Origin: Sporobacter sp963675425
GTDB lineage: Bacteria; Bacillota; Clostridia; Oscillospirales; Oscillospiraceae
DNA length: 64,000 bases
Assembly: GCA_963675425.1 (NCBI GenBank)
Contig: OY776214.1
Coordinates: forward strand, 3,906,001 to 3,970,000
Direction of reading: 5' to 3'
The notes under the pieces were generated by a model. That model made no database searches. It was not told the DNA's origin and was given only the letters and a program-made list of their open reading frames with translations. The number at the start of each line of letters is the position of its first letter. The stretch's first letter is position 1. Of the stretch, positions 44,433 through 53,649 are shown one piece after another. The translations under genes and the position numbers were made by a program.

Positions 44433-45878
44433 ATGCAGGAAATACTCAAAACAAGCGTGATTTACAGGGCACTGGCGTCTTTTTTTTCGTGGTTCGGCGT
44501 CAAGTGGCATGAAAGCCGCATCATTACGTGGATTTTATCGCCGTCCGGCGGACGCGGCAAGTTCGAGTCGAGCATCTTTATGCGCATCTGGCGTCTGTTC
44601 CACAGGGGACTATATGCCCTATTTAAAAAGCTGCGTCTGACAAAGCTTTTGGAGGGCAGCATATTCAAGCAGACGTTTTTCTGGTGCCTGCTGCCCACGG
44701 CGCTCGCGCCCGTTTTACCGACGACAGCCGTTTTTGCTCTGGCCGCCATCGGCGTCTTCTCGCTGATGATCCGGTTCGGCTGCGATATTGACCTGCGCGT
44801 ACCCTCCTCCCCTGTTCACACGTATATCGGCTTGTTCGCTTTTGTGTTTTTAATCGCCACACTCACCTCCGTCACAATCCGCGGCAGCCTTTTTACCGGT
44901 CTTCTCACCGTTTTTACCGCATTATTTGCACTGACATTTTCCGGGAGCGTACTGTCAAAACGCCAGATCGACACGGCTATAAAGTCCTTTGTCATTATTG
45001 GGGCCGGTGTTGCGGCCTACGGCATCTATCAGTTTTTCTTCTACGACCCGGCCAGTGCCGGCGCATGGATCGACAACGACATGTTCTCCGACATCACACA
45101 TCGTGTCTACTCGACGCTTGAAAACCCAAATGTGCTCGGCGAATACCTGCTTTTAATCACGCCCTTCGCCGCCGCGTGCCTTCTCACAGCAAAAACATGG
45201 CCAAGACGCCTTTTTTACCTGGCTATTCTCGCCGTTATGCTGCTGTGCCTGATTTTCACCTCGTCACGCGGAGCATGGCTGGGCCTGATTTTTGCCGCGG
45301 CAATCTTCATGATTATGCTGGACGCGCGGTTGATTCTTCTTGGCATCATTGCCATCGTCATTTTATACTTTGCCCTGCCGGATTGGGTCATTGACCGTTT
45401 TTCAAGCATCGGCGACCTGACCGACAGCTCCACGTCATACCGCGTGTTTATCTGGATGGGGACGATCGCCATGCTGAAGGATTATTGGTTTTCCGGGATC
45501 GGTCCGGGAACCGACGCCTTCAACCTCGTGTACCCGGCCTACAGCTTCAATACGATCAAGGCACCGCACGCGCACAACCTCTACCTGCAGCTGATGTGCG
45601 ACGCCGGCATTCTGGGGCTCGTGCTGTTCCTGCTTGTCATACTGAGCTTTTACAGAACGGTTTTTTCCGCCTTTTCACGGGGACGCGAGCGGAAAACGAA
45701 GATTTATCTTGCCGCGGCGGCGGCTGGCGTCGGCGGCTTTCTCCTGCAGGGTATGACCGACTATGCGTTTTACAATATCCGCGTCACATTTTTCTTCTGG
45801 GTCATCATAGCGCTTGGCATCGTCTTGGCGCGCCGGTCTGAAATGGAGGATGGGCACGCCCTATGGTCAAAGTCCTGA
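44433..45878 (+). CDS. O-antigen ligase / Wzy-type polymerase family membrane protein
   Basis: 481 residues from ATG 44433; an ATG 12 bases earlier is an alternative, but it overlaps the GGAAGGA site. About ten to twelve membrane segments. The large loop with STLENPNVLGEYLLLITPFAAACLL and SSRGAWLGLIFA is the Wzy_C signature (Pfam O-antigen ligase). It polymerises or ligates undecaprenyl-linked oligosaccharides; here likely for the secondary wall polymer. Its end overlaps the next gene by 16 bases. Confidence 0.88.
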   Translation: MQEILKTSVIYRALASFFSWFGVKWHESRIITWILSPSGGRGKFESSIFMRIWRLFHRGLYALFKKLRLTKLLEGSIFKQTFFWCLLPTALAPVLPTTAVFALAAIGVFSLMIRFGCDIDLRVPSSPVHTYIGLFAFVFLIATLTSVTIRGSLFTGLLTVFTALFALTFSGSVLSKRQIDTAIKSFVIIGAGVAAYGIYQFFFYDPASAGAWIDNDMFSDITHRVYSTLENPNVLGEYLLLITPFAAACLLTAKTWPRRLFYLAILAVMLLCLIFTSSRGAWLGLIFAAAIFMIMLDARLILLGIIAIVILYFALPDWVIDRFSSIGDLTDSSTSYRVFIWMGTIAMLKDYWFSGIGPGTDAFNLVYPAYSFNTIKAPHAHNLYLQLMCDAGILGLVLFLLVILSFYRTVFSAFSRGRERKTKIYLAAAAAGVGGFLLQGMTDYAFYNIRVTFFFWVIIALGIVLARRSEMEDGHALWSKS

Positions 45879-46996
45879 ATGTTATCAGCGATTCAAATAT
45901 CGGCGGCGCGGGACGCGTTTTATTAAACTACCTGAAATACAGCGACCGCACGCAATTTGAAGCGAGCGTATGCCTGCCGCGCGGGAGCCTTCTGGCCCAG
46001 CCGCTGCGCGAGGCGGATGCCATGGTGTACGAACTGCCGCTCACAGCCGACACCTCCTTTAGCCGGAGGGATATCGGCGTTATTAAAGCCATTATCCGTA
46101 AAACACAGCCAGACATCGTGCACACGCACGGGTCCTTATCAGGCCGGATCGCGGCCCGGCGCTGCGGACGGGCCGTGGTCTATACGCGTCACAGCGTCTT
46201 CCCCGTCAGCCCCCGCATCAAGGCCGGTCCGGGGCGGCTGCTGAATAAGCTCGTCAACGAGCACTACGCCGACCGAATCATCGCCGTGAGCCCGGCGGCG
46301 AAGGAAAATTTAACGGACGGCGGCATCGACGACGCCCTCATCGATGTCATCATGAACGGCGTCGAGCCGGTTGCGCGCAAAGCGCCGGCGGAGCTTCTGA
46401 AGCTGAAAAGCGACTGGGGCCTATGTGACGGCGATTTTGTTCTGGGTATACTGGCCCGGCTCGAGGAATACAAAGGCCACTCGGTTATTCTGGACGCCAT
46501 GAAGGAGCTCGTCGGCGAGGGCCGGCGCGTCAAGCTCCTGATCGCCGGCACAGGCGGCGGCGAGCCGGCTGTTATGAGCCGTATTATGGAACTTGAACTC
46601 AGTGACAACGTCCAATGTCTGGGGTTTGTGACGGACGTCGCGGCCGTTTTGAGCGTACTGGATGTACAACTCAACGCTTCGTATGGCACAGAAGCCTCGA
46701 GTCTGTCCCTTTTAGAGGGCATGAGCATGGGCCTGCCGGCCATCGTAAGCGATTACGGCGGCAACCCGTACGTCATTGAAGACGGTGTTAACGGGCTGGT
46801 ATTTAAAAGCCGGGACAGCGCCGCTCTGGCGGGCTGCATCCGGCGTATGATGGACGATAAAGATCTGCTCAAAACGCTCAGCGACGGCGCCGAACAGGTC
46901 TTTTACAAACGATTTACAGGCAAACTGTTTGCCGAAAGCGTCGAACGCACGTATCGGCGGGCGCTGAAAGGAGATATAAATGGAAACACAAAATAA
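45863..46996 (+). CDS. GT4-family glycosyltransferase
   Basis: 377 residues. The N-terminal domain opens with VLNVISDSNIGGAGRVLLNYL (G-G-A/G-G loop) and has IVHTHGSLSGRIAARR. The C-terminal nucleotide-sugar domain carries LGILARLEEYKGHSVILDAM and SLLEGMSMGLPAIVSDYGG with the E-x7-E-like motif. It adds a sugar to the growing lipid-linked polymer in the cytosol. Starts within the Wzy-like gene and ends within the first DUF4330 gene, so the set is translationally coupled. Confidence 0.92.
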   Translation: MVKVLNVISDSNIGGAGRVLLNYLKYSDRTQFEASVCLPRGSLLAQPLREADAMVYELPLTADTSFSRRDIGVIKAIIRKTQPDIVHTHGSLSGRIAARRCGRAVVYTRHSVFPVSPRIKAGPGRLLNKLVNEHYADRIIAVSPAAKENLTDGGIDDALIDVIMNGVEPVARKAPAELLKLKSDWGLCDGDFVLGILARLEEYKGHSVILDAMKELVGEGRRVKLLIAGTGGGEPAVMSRIMELELSDNVQCLGFVTDVAAVLSVLDVQLNASYGTEASSLSLLEGMSMGLPAIVSDYGGNPYVIEDGVNGLVFKSRDSAALAGCIRRMMDDKDLLKTLSDGAEQVFYKRFTGKLFAESVERTYRRALKGDINGNTK

Positions 46997-47480
46997 GAAG
47001 CCGCGATGGAAGCTTAACGGCTTTGACATCATCCTGATATCGGTCGTACTTGTGGCGGCTGCCGCGGTTTTTTTACTGTGGCGCTCGTCCAGTCAGAGCA
47101 GCGACGTCAGCGCCACGTCTGTGCATTATACAATTGAGCTGGAGGAAATGGCCGGAGAAACGGCCTATCAAATCAAGGCCGGCGATACCATCGTCGACAG
47201 CGTCAAAAAATACGTCATGGGGTCTGTTGAGTCGGTCACCGTTATGGCGGCAACCGAATGGAAAACGGACTATACGACGGGCGACACCGTCATGTCCGAG
47301 ATCCCCGGCAAAAAAACGGCCGTTATCGAGCTGGTATGCGACTGCAATATGACCGACGCCGAGATCGCGGCCACAAGCGGTTATGTCGTCCGTATCGGCG
47401 CGGAGGTCCAGGCCGCGGGGCCCGGCTATGCCGGGACAGGCTATGTTGTCGCGATTGACAGGGAGGGTGACGCACTGTGA
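46980..47480 (+). CDS. DUF4330-family membrane protein 1
   Basis: 166 residues: a basic N-terminus, one transmembrane helix (FDIILISVVLVAAAAVFLLW at about 15-34) and a beta-rich extracytoplasmic domain (TYQIKAGDTIVDSVKKY). This is the DUF4330 plan. It overlaps the glycosyltransferase by 17 bases and the second DUF4330 gene by four. The role is unknown; its position suggests assembly or export of the wall polymer. Confidence 0.82.
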   Translation: METQNKKPRWKLNGFDIILISVVLVAAAAVFLLWRSSSQSSDVSATSVHYTIELEEMAGETAYQIKAGDTIVDSVKKYVMGSVESVTVMAATEWKTDYTTGDTVMSEIPGKKTAVIELVCDCNMTDAEIAATSGYVVRIGAEVQAAGPGYAGTGYVVAIDREGDAL

Positions 47481-47974
47481 AAAAAATCATTGATGAGCAC
47501 GGCCGGCTCTTCGGCAAGGTGAGTATTATCGATCTGTTTGTCATCCTCATCGTTCTGGCGCTGGGGGCGGCGCTCTATCTTAAATTCAACGTGCTCAACT
47601 TCACGAGCAAAAGCGGCGATACGGATAAACTCACCTATACCGTTACGATTGAAGGCGTGCGCCAGTATACCCTTGAAGGCCTCAAGGCGGGCGACCTGTT
47701 GTATGATAAAAACAGCAGTTCCTTCCCCATCGGGACGATCACCGCCGTCGATTTTACCGACGCACAGAAGGAAGCACAGACGCTGGACGGGACTATTGTT
47801 CTGGGGCGCTATGTGGGGCGGTACGACGTCACACTCACCGTGACGGCCGACGGCATCGTCAGCAGCGGACGGTATCTTGTGGGCCGGACCTATGAGCTTA
47901 ACGCCAATTCCAAGCGCGAGTTCCAGACGAAATACTGCCTGTTTGAAGCCAAGATCACGGAGCTGAGCGCTTGA
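47477..47974 (+). CDS. DUF4330-family membrane protein 2
   Basis: 165 residues from a GTG at 47477 whose bases overlap the preceding stop (GTGA). The start MKKIIDEHGRLFGKVSIIDLF plus one membrane helix and a beta-rich tail is the standard DUF4330 beginning. A paralogue of the protein just upstream, so the two may form a complex. Function not established in the family. Confidence 0.85.
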   Translation: MKKIIDEHGRLFGKVSIIDLFVILIVLALGAALYLKFNVLNFTSKSGDTDKLTYTVTIEGVRQYTLEGLKAGDLLYDKNSSSFPIGTITAVDFTDAQKEAQTLDGTIVLGRYVGRYDVTLTVTADGIVSSGRYLVGRTYELNANSKREFQTKYCLFEAKITELSA

Positions 47975-48095
47975 AGCGCGGGCGGGTTTATTGGCAGGAG
48001 CGTTTGGCCCGCTTTGCGGGCATCTTCAAAGCCGGTGTCATAGTGTCCCATGCTTTGCATAACCTTATGCGGCCCGGGGCGCAGCAGCGAAAGGA

Positions 48096-50339
48096 GTGGT
48101 CATAATAAAGCCTTTTAAAGTACTGATGGCCACGATGAGCCTCGGGATCGGCGGCGCGGAAACGCACATCGTCGAACTGGCGGGCGAACTGAAAAAGCGA
48201 GGTATCGACGTTATCGTCGTCTCGAACGGCGGCGTCTATGTACAGGATATCGAAGCGGAGGGCATCCGGCACTATACGGTGCCGCTGGCCCGGCGCAAGC
48301 TTCGCGACATGGTCAAATCGCTGATCCTGCTGCGGCGCATCATTAAAAAGGAAAAACCGGACATCGTCCATGCGCATGCCCGCATCCCCGCCTTTCTATG
48401 CGGTCTTTTGCAAAAATCCATGCGTTTCCCGTTTGTCACGACAGCACATTTCGTCTTCCAGCTCGGGCTGGGGCTCAACCAGCTGACGAACTGGGGCCAG
48501 AAGACCATCGCCGTCTCAGACGATATCCGGGAATATCTCATTAAAAACTATAATGTGGCCGAGCGCGATATTATTGTCACCGTCAACGGAATTGATACGG
48601 GAAAATTCTCCCCCGACGTTTCACCGGCCAGTATCCGTGATGAATTCGGCCTTGAGGGCGACGCGCCCGTCATTGTCCACGTCAGCCGTCTGGACGAGAC
48701 GACGAGCATCGTAGCCCGCCAGCTCATTGCGCTCGCCCCGGAGCTTGAGGCAGAGCTGCCGGGCATGCGGCTTCTTATTACAGGGGGCGGCACCGACTAC
48801 GAGGAGCTGTTTCAGGCCGCGCAGCGCGTTAATTACGAAATGGGACGCCGCGCTGTTGTTATGACGGGCCCGCGTACCGATATTAACAATATCGTCGCCG
48901 CCGGCGACCTGTTTGTCGGCGTGTCGCGCGCCGCGCTTGAGGCCATGGCCGCGTCCAAAGCCGTTATTCTCGCTGGCGCGGAGGGATTTATGGGCCTTTT
49001 CACGCCGTATAATCTTGAAAAGGCCATGCTGAGCAATTTCTGTGCGCGCGGCCATGTAATGCCGTCCGGGCAGTTGCTCCGGGACGAGATTGTTCGTTCG
49101 TTTGAAAATATGCTCGCCCCTGAGCGCGATGCGCTTGGCCGTTTTGGCCGGGAAGTCGTCATACGCGAATACTCCGTCCGCCGTATGACGGATGACTGCC
49201 TGTCGGCCTACGAGGCCGTGCGCCGCCGCCGCTTCAACGTCGTCATGAGCGGCTATTACGGCTTCGGCAATGCCGGCGACGAAGCGATTTTGCAAGCCAT
49301 TCACCAGAATATTGACCGTACCGGCGATGACATCGCCATCACGGTCCTCTCCAGCAACCCCGAAGACACCAAAAAGCGCTACGGCTACAACGCCGTCAAC
49401 CGCTTCCGATTTTTTTCAGTTCTGCGGACGCTCCGGTTCTGCGACGCGCTCGTCTTCGGCGGCGGCAGCCTCCTGCAGGACCACACCTCCACGCGCTCGC
49501 TGATGTATTACCTGTCCGTCATCCGCGCGGCAAAATTTTTCGGCAAGAAGGTCATGATTTACGCCAATGGCATTGGGCCGGTCAATAAAAAGATCAACCG
49601 TTGGCGCGTCCGTCGCGTTGTGGCGCGCGCCGACGTCATCACACTGCGCGACGAGATGTCGCTTCAGGAGCTTTGCGGCATGGGTGTGCACCGCCGCGAT
49701 ATCCTCGTCACAGCCGACCCTGTCTTTACGCTCCGCGGCGCCTCGCGGGGCGAGGCTGAACGTATTTTAACGGATGCCGGCATACCCCTTGATAAGCCAT
49801 TTATCGGTGTTTCGGTACGCGACTGGGACGCCATGGGCGATTTCACAGCCCGTATTGCCGCCCTTCTCGACGATATACACGACCGGCACGGCCGGAATAT
49901 CGTCTTTCTGCCAATGCAGCTGAAGGTCGATATCGCCGCCAGCCGAACCGTTATGGAACAGATGAAAAATACGTCCTACCTGATGGAGCAGTACTTAACG
50001 CCCGAGGAAATCATGGGCGTTATTTCCCTGTCGGATTTCGTTCTCGCCATGCGCCTTCACGCGCTCATCTTCTCGGCCCGCATGTGCGTGCCGTTTATCG
50101 GCATCGTATACGACCCCAAGGTCGAGGCGTACGTATCGGCGCTTGATATGCTTTCCGCCGGCCACGTCAATAACTTCTCCCCAGACGCCGCGGCAGCCGC
50201 CGTCGATACGCTTCTAAGCGACCGGGAGCACTATGTAGAAACGCTGGAACGGCGGTCCTCCGAGTTTGAGGCGATGGCCGAGCAAGACGCCGGACGGCTA
50301 TTGCAGCTACTTGAAAACAATGACAACCGCCGGATGTAA
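48096..50339 (+). CDS. GT4 glycosyltransferase fused to CsaB-type pyruvyltransferase
   Basis: 747 residues. Residues about 1-380 are a GT4 glycosyltransferase (LMATMSLGIGGAETHIVEL; ALEAMAASKAVILAG). From about 385 a polysaccharide pyruvyl transferase domain starts with VVMSGYYGFGNAGDEAILQAI, with FGGGSLLQD, YANGIGPVNKK, ADPVFTL and SDFVLAMRLHALIF. CsaB adds pyruvate ketals to the wall polymer that SLH domains bind. The start is ambiguous: GTG 48096 overlaps the AAAGGAG site itself, and no ATG lies in the right place, so an ATA a few codons on is possible. Confidence 0.92.
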   Translation: MVIIKPFKVLMATMSLGIGGAETHIVELAGELKKRGIDVIVVSNGGVYVQDIEAEGIRHYTVPLARRKLRDMVKSLILLRRIIKKEKPDIVHAHARIPAFLCGLLQKSMRFPFVTTAHFVFQLGLGLNQLTNWGQKTIAVSDDIREYLIKNYNVAERDIIVTVNGIDTGKFSPDVSPASIRDEFGLEGDAPVIVHVSRLDETTSIVARQLIALAPELEAELPGMRLLITGGGTDYEELFQAAQRVNYEMGRRAVVMTGPRTDINNIVAAGDLFVGVSRAALEAMAASKAVILAGAEGFMGLFTPYNLEKAMLSNFCARGHVMPSGQLLRDEIVRSFENMLAPERDALGRFGREVVIREYSVRRMTDDCLSAYEAVRRRRFNVVMSGYYGFGNAGDEAILQAIHQNIDRTGDDIAITVLSSNPEDTKKRYGYNAVNRFRFFSVLRTLRFCDALVFGGGSLLQDHTSTRSLMYYLSVIRAAKFFGKKVMIYANGIGPVNKKINRWRVRRVVARADVITLRDEMSLQELCGMGVHRRDILVTADPVFTLRGASRGEAERILTDAGIPLDKPFIGVSVRDWDAMGDFTARIAALLDDIHDRHGRNIVFLPMQLKVDIAASRTVMEQMKNTSYLMEQYLTPEEIMGVISLSDFVLAMRLHALIFSARMCVPFIGIVYDPKVEAYVSALDMLSAGHVNNFSPDAAAAAVDTLLSDREHYVETLERRSSEFEAMAEQDAGRLLQLLENNDNRRM

Positions 50340-50441
50340 CGTCCGACGGTCAGATTGTAGCTCCGGCATTAATTTCTCCAGCTTCTCCTGTAACCGCGTC
50401 TCGTATTTCGTTGTGCTCTTCTTCGGAAATGAGAAACATAC

Positions 50442-52328
50442 ATGAAGAAATTATGTTACGTGCTGCTTATCTCAATAATATTATCTTTCTGTCTTGCACT
50501 GTCCGGCTGTTCTGCAAGCACGGAGAGCAAAACCTCTGCCGGAGCCTCACGCGGAACGCTGGACCTGACAGACTGGGACTTTGAAAATGACGGAATCATC
50601 TCGCTTGACGGTCAGTGGGAATTTTACTGGGATAAGTTTTTATCCGACAATGATATAATGACCGCAACACCGGATTTGTACGTGGAAGTCCCGAACTCAT
50701 GGACAAAGTATACTTTAAACGGAACAAATCTTCCGGTGGAGGGCTATGCTACATACCGGCTTCATGTGATATCTAACCTTCCGGAAGGGACGCAATTAGG
50801 CCTTTACCTCGGCAATTTTTCCAGTGCCTACCATCTATATGCAGACGGAAAATTAATTGAATCTACGGGGCATATTGCGGACAATGCCAAGGAAGAGATC
50901 GGAACGTTCAGGCCGAAGGATGTTTATTTCAGCCTGCCTGCGCCCGAATTCGATATTATCATTCAGACATCGAATTATCATTACGGATTAAGCGGGTTCT
51001 GGTCCGCCGTGTTTCTAGGAAACAGCACGGAGATATCAACCCTTTATGACTCGAACGAAATTAAAACGGCGCTGCTTTACGGGGCGCTTTTAATCATCGC
51101 GGTTTTTTATCTGGCTCTGTCGTTCCTGCACAGAGGGCAAAAATACACTTTGTATTTTTGCCTCCTGTGCATATTCAGCTTACTGTTCGCCGACGGCTTG
51201 GAATTCAATCTGCTTCCGAGGTTTATCCCGTGGCTGAGCATAAACAGAGTGATATTCCTGTGCTATTCTTCATACATATGGGGCGCTTTCTTTTTGGTCG
51301 CGTTTTTTCACAGCCTTTTTGAAACGAGGGCATCACACATCATCTGCAGAATCGTTTTAATTACTTCAATATGCTGGCAGCTGTTCTTTATCATTGCTTC
51401 TCCCCTCTTCTTCAGCAAGATCATCAATTTCGAGGCATTTCCGGTCAGTCTGTTGAATTTTAATTTCTTTGCGGTACTCTTATGCAGCATTATTATTACT
51501 GCTGCGGGTCTCAAAAAAAATAAAACAGACGGACTATTGAACCTGTTGTGCATATTTATATTTCTGGCCACATTCCTGTATGATTCCATGTTTTATGCGA
51601 ATAAATTTGACAGTGCGTTGGGCGCTACTTTTTACTCTGCTATCTATATGGTGCTTCTCATCCAGATGTTTATACAGGCAAAGCGAATGAAAGAATACCA
51701 CGAGGCCAAGACCAATGCGGAGCTGAAGTTCCTGCAGGCACAGATCAAACCGCATTTTCTGTACAATTCCATGAATACATTTATTTCCACCTCGCGCTAT
51801 AATCCGGATAAAGCGAGGGAGCTGATGGCCAATTTCAGCGAATACCTCAGAAAAAGCTTTGACTTCAAGGGAACGGGGCAGCTTGTTCCGCTGAAGGATG
51901 AGATCAGGCTGACACAGGCCTATCTGAATATCGAACAAGCGCGGTTTGAGGAGCGGATCGAGGTCGGCTTCAAGCAGCCGGAAAATCAGGAAATCATGGT
52001 TCCGTCCTGTATGCTGCAGCCGGTTGTCGAGAATGCGATTATCCATGGCATACTGCCGAAGCCGGAGGGCGGCCGGATCGATATCCGCGTCGAGGACCAG
52101 GGCGACGCGCTGAGGTTCTCCGTAAAGGACGACGGCCTCGGCATGAGCCCTCAGGAGCTTTCCCGTATCACCGAAAACGAAACAAACGGCGTTGGGCTCA
52201 CAAACATTTCCCAAAGGCTTCGTGTGCTTTATGGGAAAAAGCTGAATATACGAAGCGAGGCCGGGAAAGGGACGGAGATCTCTTGGGAGATCCCTATGAA
52301 GGCAAGGAAACGGAGAAAATCGAATTGA
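50442..52328 (+). CDS. 7TMR-DISM sensor histidine kinase with lipobox
   Basis: 628 residues. Signal with a lipobox LSGC (Cys23), unusual for a kinase. An extracellular jelly-roll-like 7TMR-DISM sensor at about 40-200 (sugar-binding fold, with TYRLHVISNLPEGTQLGLYL). Seven membrane helices at about 205-410. Then the LytS-type kinase: His438 in LQAQIKPHFLYNSMNTF, N-box VVENAIIHG (about 528-536), G boxes DDGLGM and GVGLTNI. It probably senses an extracellular carbohydrate or surface state. Its stop overlaps the response-regulator start (TTGA). Confidence 0.93.
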   Translation: MKKLCYVLLISIILSFCLALSGCSASTESKTSAGASRGTLDLTDWDFENDGIISLDGQWEFYWDKFLSDNDIMTATPDLYVEVPNSWTKYTLNGTNLPVEGYATYRLHVISNLPEGTQLGLYLGNFSSAYHLYADGKLIESTGHIADNAKEEIGTFRPKDVYFSLPAPEFDIIIQTSNYHYGLSGFWSAVFLGNSTEISTLYDSNEIKTALLYGALLIIAVFYLALSFLHRGQKYTLYFCLLCIFSLLFADGLEFNLLPRFIPWLSINRVIFLCYSSYIWGAFFLVAFFHSLFETRASHIICRIVLITSICWQLFFIIASPLFFSKIINFEAFPVSLLNFNFFAVLLCSIIITAAGLKKNKTDGLLNLLCIFIFLATFLYDSMFYANKFDSALGATFYSAIYMVLLIQMFIQAKRMKEYHEAKTNAELKFLQAQIKPHFLYNSMNTFISTSRYNPDKARELMANFSEYLRKSFDFKGTGQLVPLKDEIRLTQAYLNIEQARFEERIEVGFKQPENQEIMVPSCMLQPVVENAIIHGILPKPEGGRIDIRVEDQGDALRFSVKDDGLGMSPQELSRITENETNGVGLTNISQRLRVLYGKKLNIRSEAGKGTEISWEIPMKARKRRKSN

Positions 52329-53428
52329 TAAGTGCACTATTGATTGACGACGAGAGACCGGCACTCAGGGAGCTGGAATATTTACTGCGCGGCGCGGGCG
52401 ATATCGACGTTGCCGGTATGTATACGGACCCGCGCAAAGGCATCGAGGCCGTCGCGGAGCTGAAGCCGCAGGCGGTTTTTCTTGATATCTGTATGCCGCA
52501 GCTTTCGGGGATGGATGCGGCCTCGATGATCCTCGACCAGTACCCCGAAACGCACATAGTATTCGTGACTGCGTACGATCAATACGCCGTCGAGGCTTTT
52601 GAGCTGTACGCGCTCGACTATATTTTAAAGCCCATTACAAAGGAACGCCTTCAAAAGACGCTTAAACGGCTGCAGGAAAAAACCGAACGCGGAGCTCCTC
52701 CGGAAAGACGTCTGACAATCAAATGCCTCGGCAGGTTCCAAATCGGATGGGATGTCGGAGAACCGATAAAATGGCGTTCAGGGAAAACAGAGGAGCTTTT
52801 TGCTTTTCTGCTCCACAACAGAGGAAAAATCGTCTTAAAGGACGAGATCATCGAGGCTGTATGGCCGGAAACAGTGCCGGAGCGTGCGGCCCATCAGCTT
52901 CACAGCGCGGTGTACTACATACGGAAAGCGCTGGAAAGCTATGGGATAAAACGGGAGCAGGTCCGCATAAACAGCGGCTACCGGCTGGAACTCGGCGACG
53001 CGGAGGTGGATGTCACGCGTTTCCAGGAGCTGTGCGAAAACATAAAAGAAAGCCGGAGAATTTCGGACATTGACTTGCTGCCGTACTCGGGGCATTACTT
53101 CGAAGGAAGCGGCTGGCTTTGGGCCCAGGCCGAACGGGAAAGACTGTCACAGGATTTCGTCCAGGCCTCTCTGGCCTTATCAAAAGCGTTGATAAAAAGC
53201 TGTGATTTCGAGGCCGCAGAGAAGCTCCTTATGAACGCGTTTGAAAAAAATCCCTATGAGGAAGCCGTAATGGCCCTGCTTCTCGAGCTCTATGACCGTG
53301 CGGGCGCCAAATCAAAAGCGGTGAAGCACTACCGCGAGTACAGCCGGATATTGAAAAGCGAGCTGGGAATTGAGCCGAGCGAAAGAATAAACAAGATTTA
53401 TAAGGAAATGAACAAAAGCGTTTCCTAA
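52325..53428 (+). CDS. response regulator with OmpR-type DNA-binding and BTAD domains (SARP-like)
   Basis: 367 residues from the TTG at 52325, which overlaps the kinase stop; CGGAG lies nine bases upstream. The receiver has the acidic pair Asp8-Asp9, phosphoacceptor Asp54 in AVFLDICMP, Thr82 and Lys102 in LKPI, all intact. It is followed by a winged-helix trans_reg_C domain (about 130-225) and a helical BTAD domain (about 230-365, TPR-like). The usual partner of a LytS-type kinase is a LytTR regulator, so this DNA-binding module is noteworthy. A terminator follows at 53465. Confidence 0.92.
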   Translation: MISALLIDDERPALRELEYLLRGAGDIDVAGMYTDPRKGIEAVAELKPQAVFLDICMPQLSGMDAASMILDQYPETHIVFVTAYDQYAVEAFELYALDYILKPITKERLQKTLKRLQEKTERGAPPERRLTIKCLGRFQIGWDVGEPIKWRSGKTEELFAFLLHNRGKIVLKDEIIEAVWPETVPERAAHQLHSAVYYIRKALESYGIKREQVRINSGYRLELGDAEVDVTRFQELCENIKESRRISDIDLLPYSGHYFEGSGWLWAQAERERLSQDFVQASLALSKALIKSCDFEAAEKLLMNAFEKNPYEEAVMALLLELYDRAGAKSKAVKHYREYSRILKSELGIEPSERINKIYKEMNKSVS

Positions 53429-53464
53429 AAATAAAAATCATGTACAACGACAAATTACGACTGT

Positions 53465-53505
53465 GTCCGTGTACCTGCCGAAAGGCAGGCGCACGGACTT
53501 TTTTT
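53465..53505 (+). terminator. terminator after the response regulator
   Basis: Stem GTCCGTG-TA-CCTGCC with loop GAAA and a T7 run. About 36 bases past the stop codon at 53428. Confidence 0.9.
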
Positions 53506-53649
53506 CTACCCTGCCGAAAATATTTTAGGAAATATTTTATTTTACTGTCGAAAACGGACGATTTTGGGAGAATTTCGGGAGAATGGCCGGATACAATGAA
53601 AGCATATAACCAAAATTGGGCCATTTTATGCGGAAAGGGGGCATGTTCC

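Noticed and set aside
53440..53649. N-terminal extension of the pseudo-receiver
   Set aside because: It would pass through the terminator hairpin at 53465-53505, and a strong ribosome site lies just before ATG 53650.
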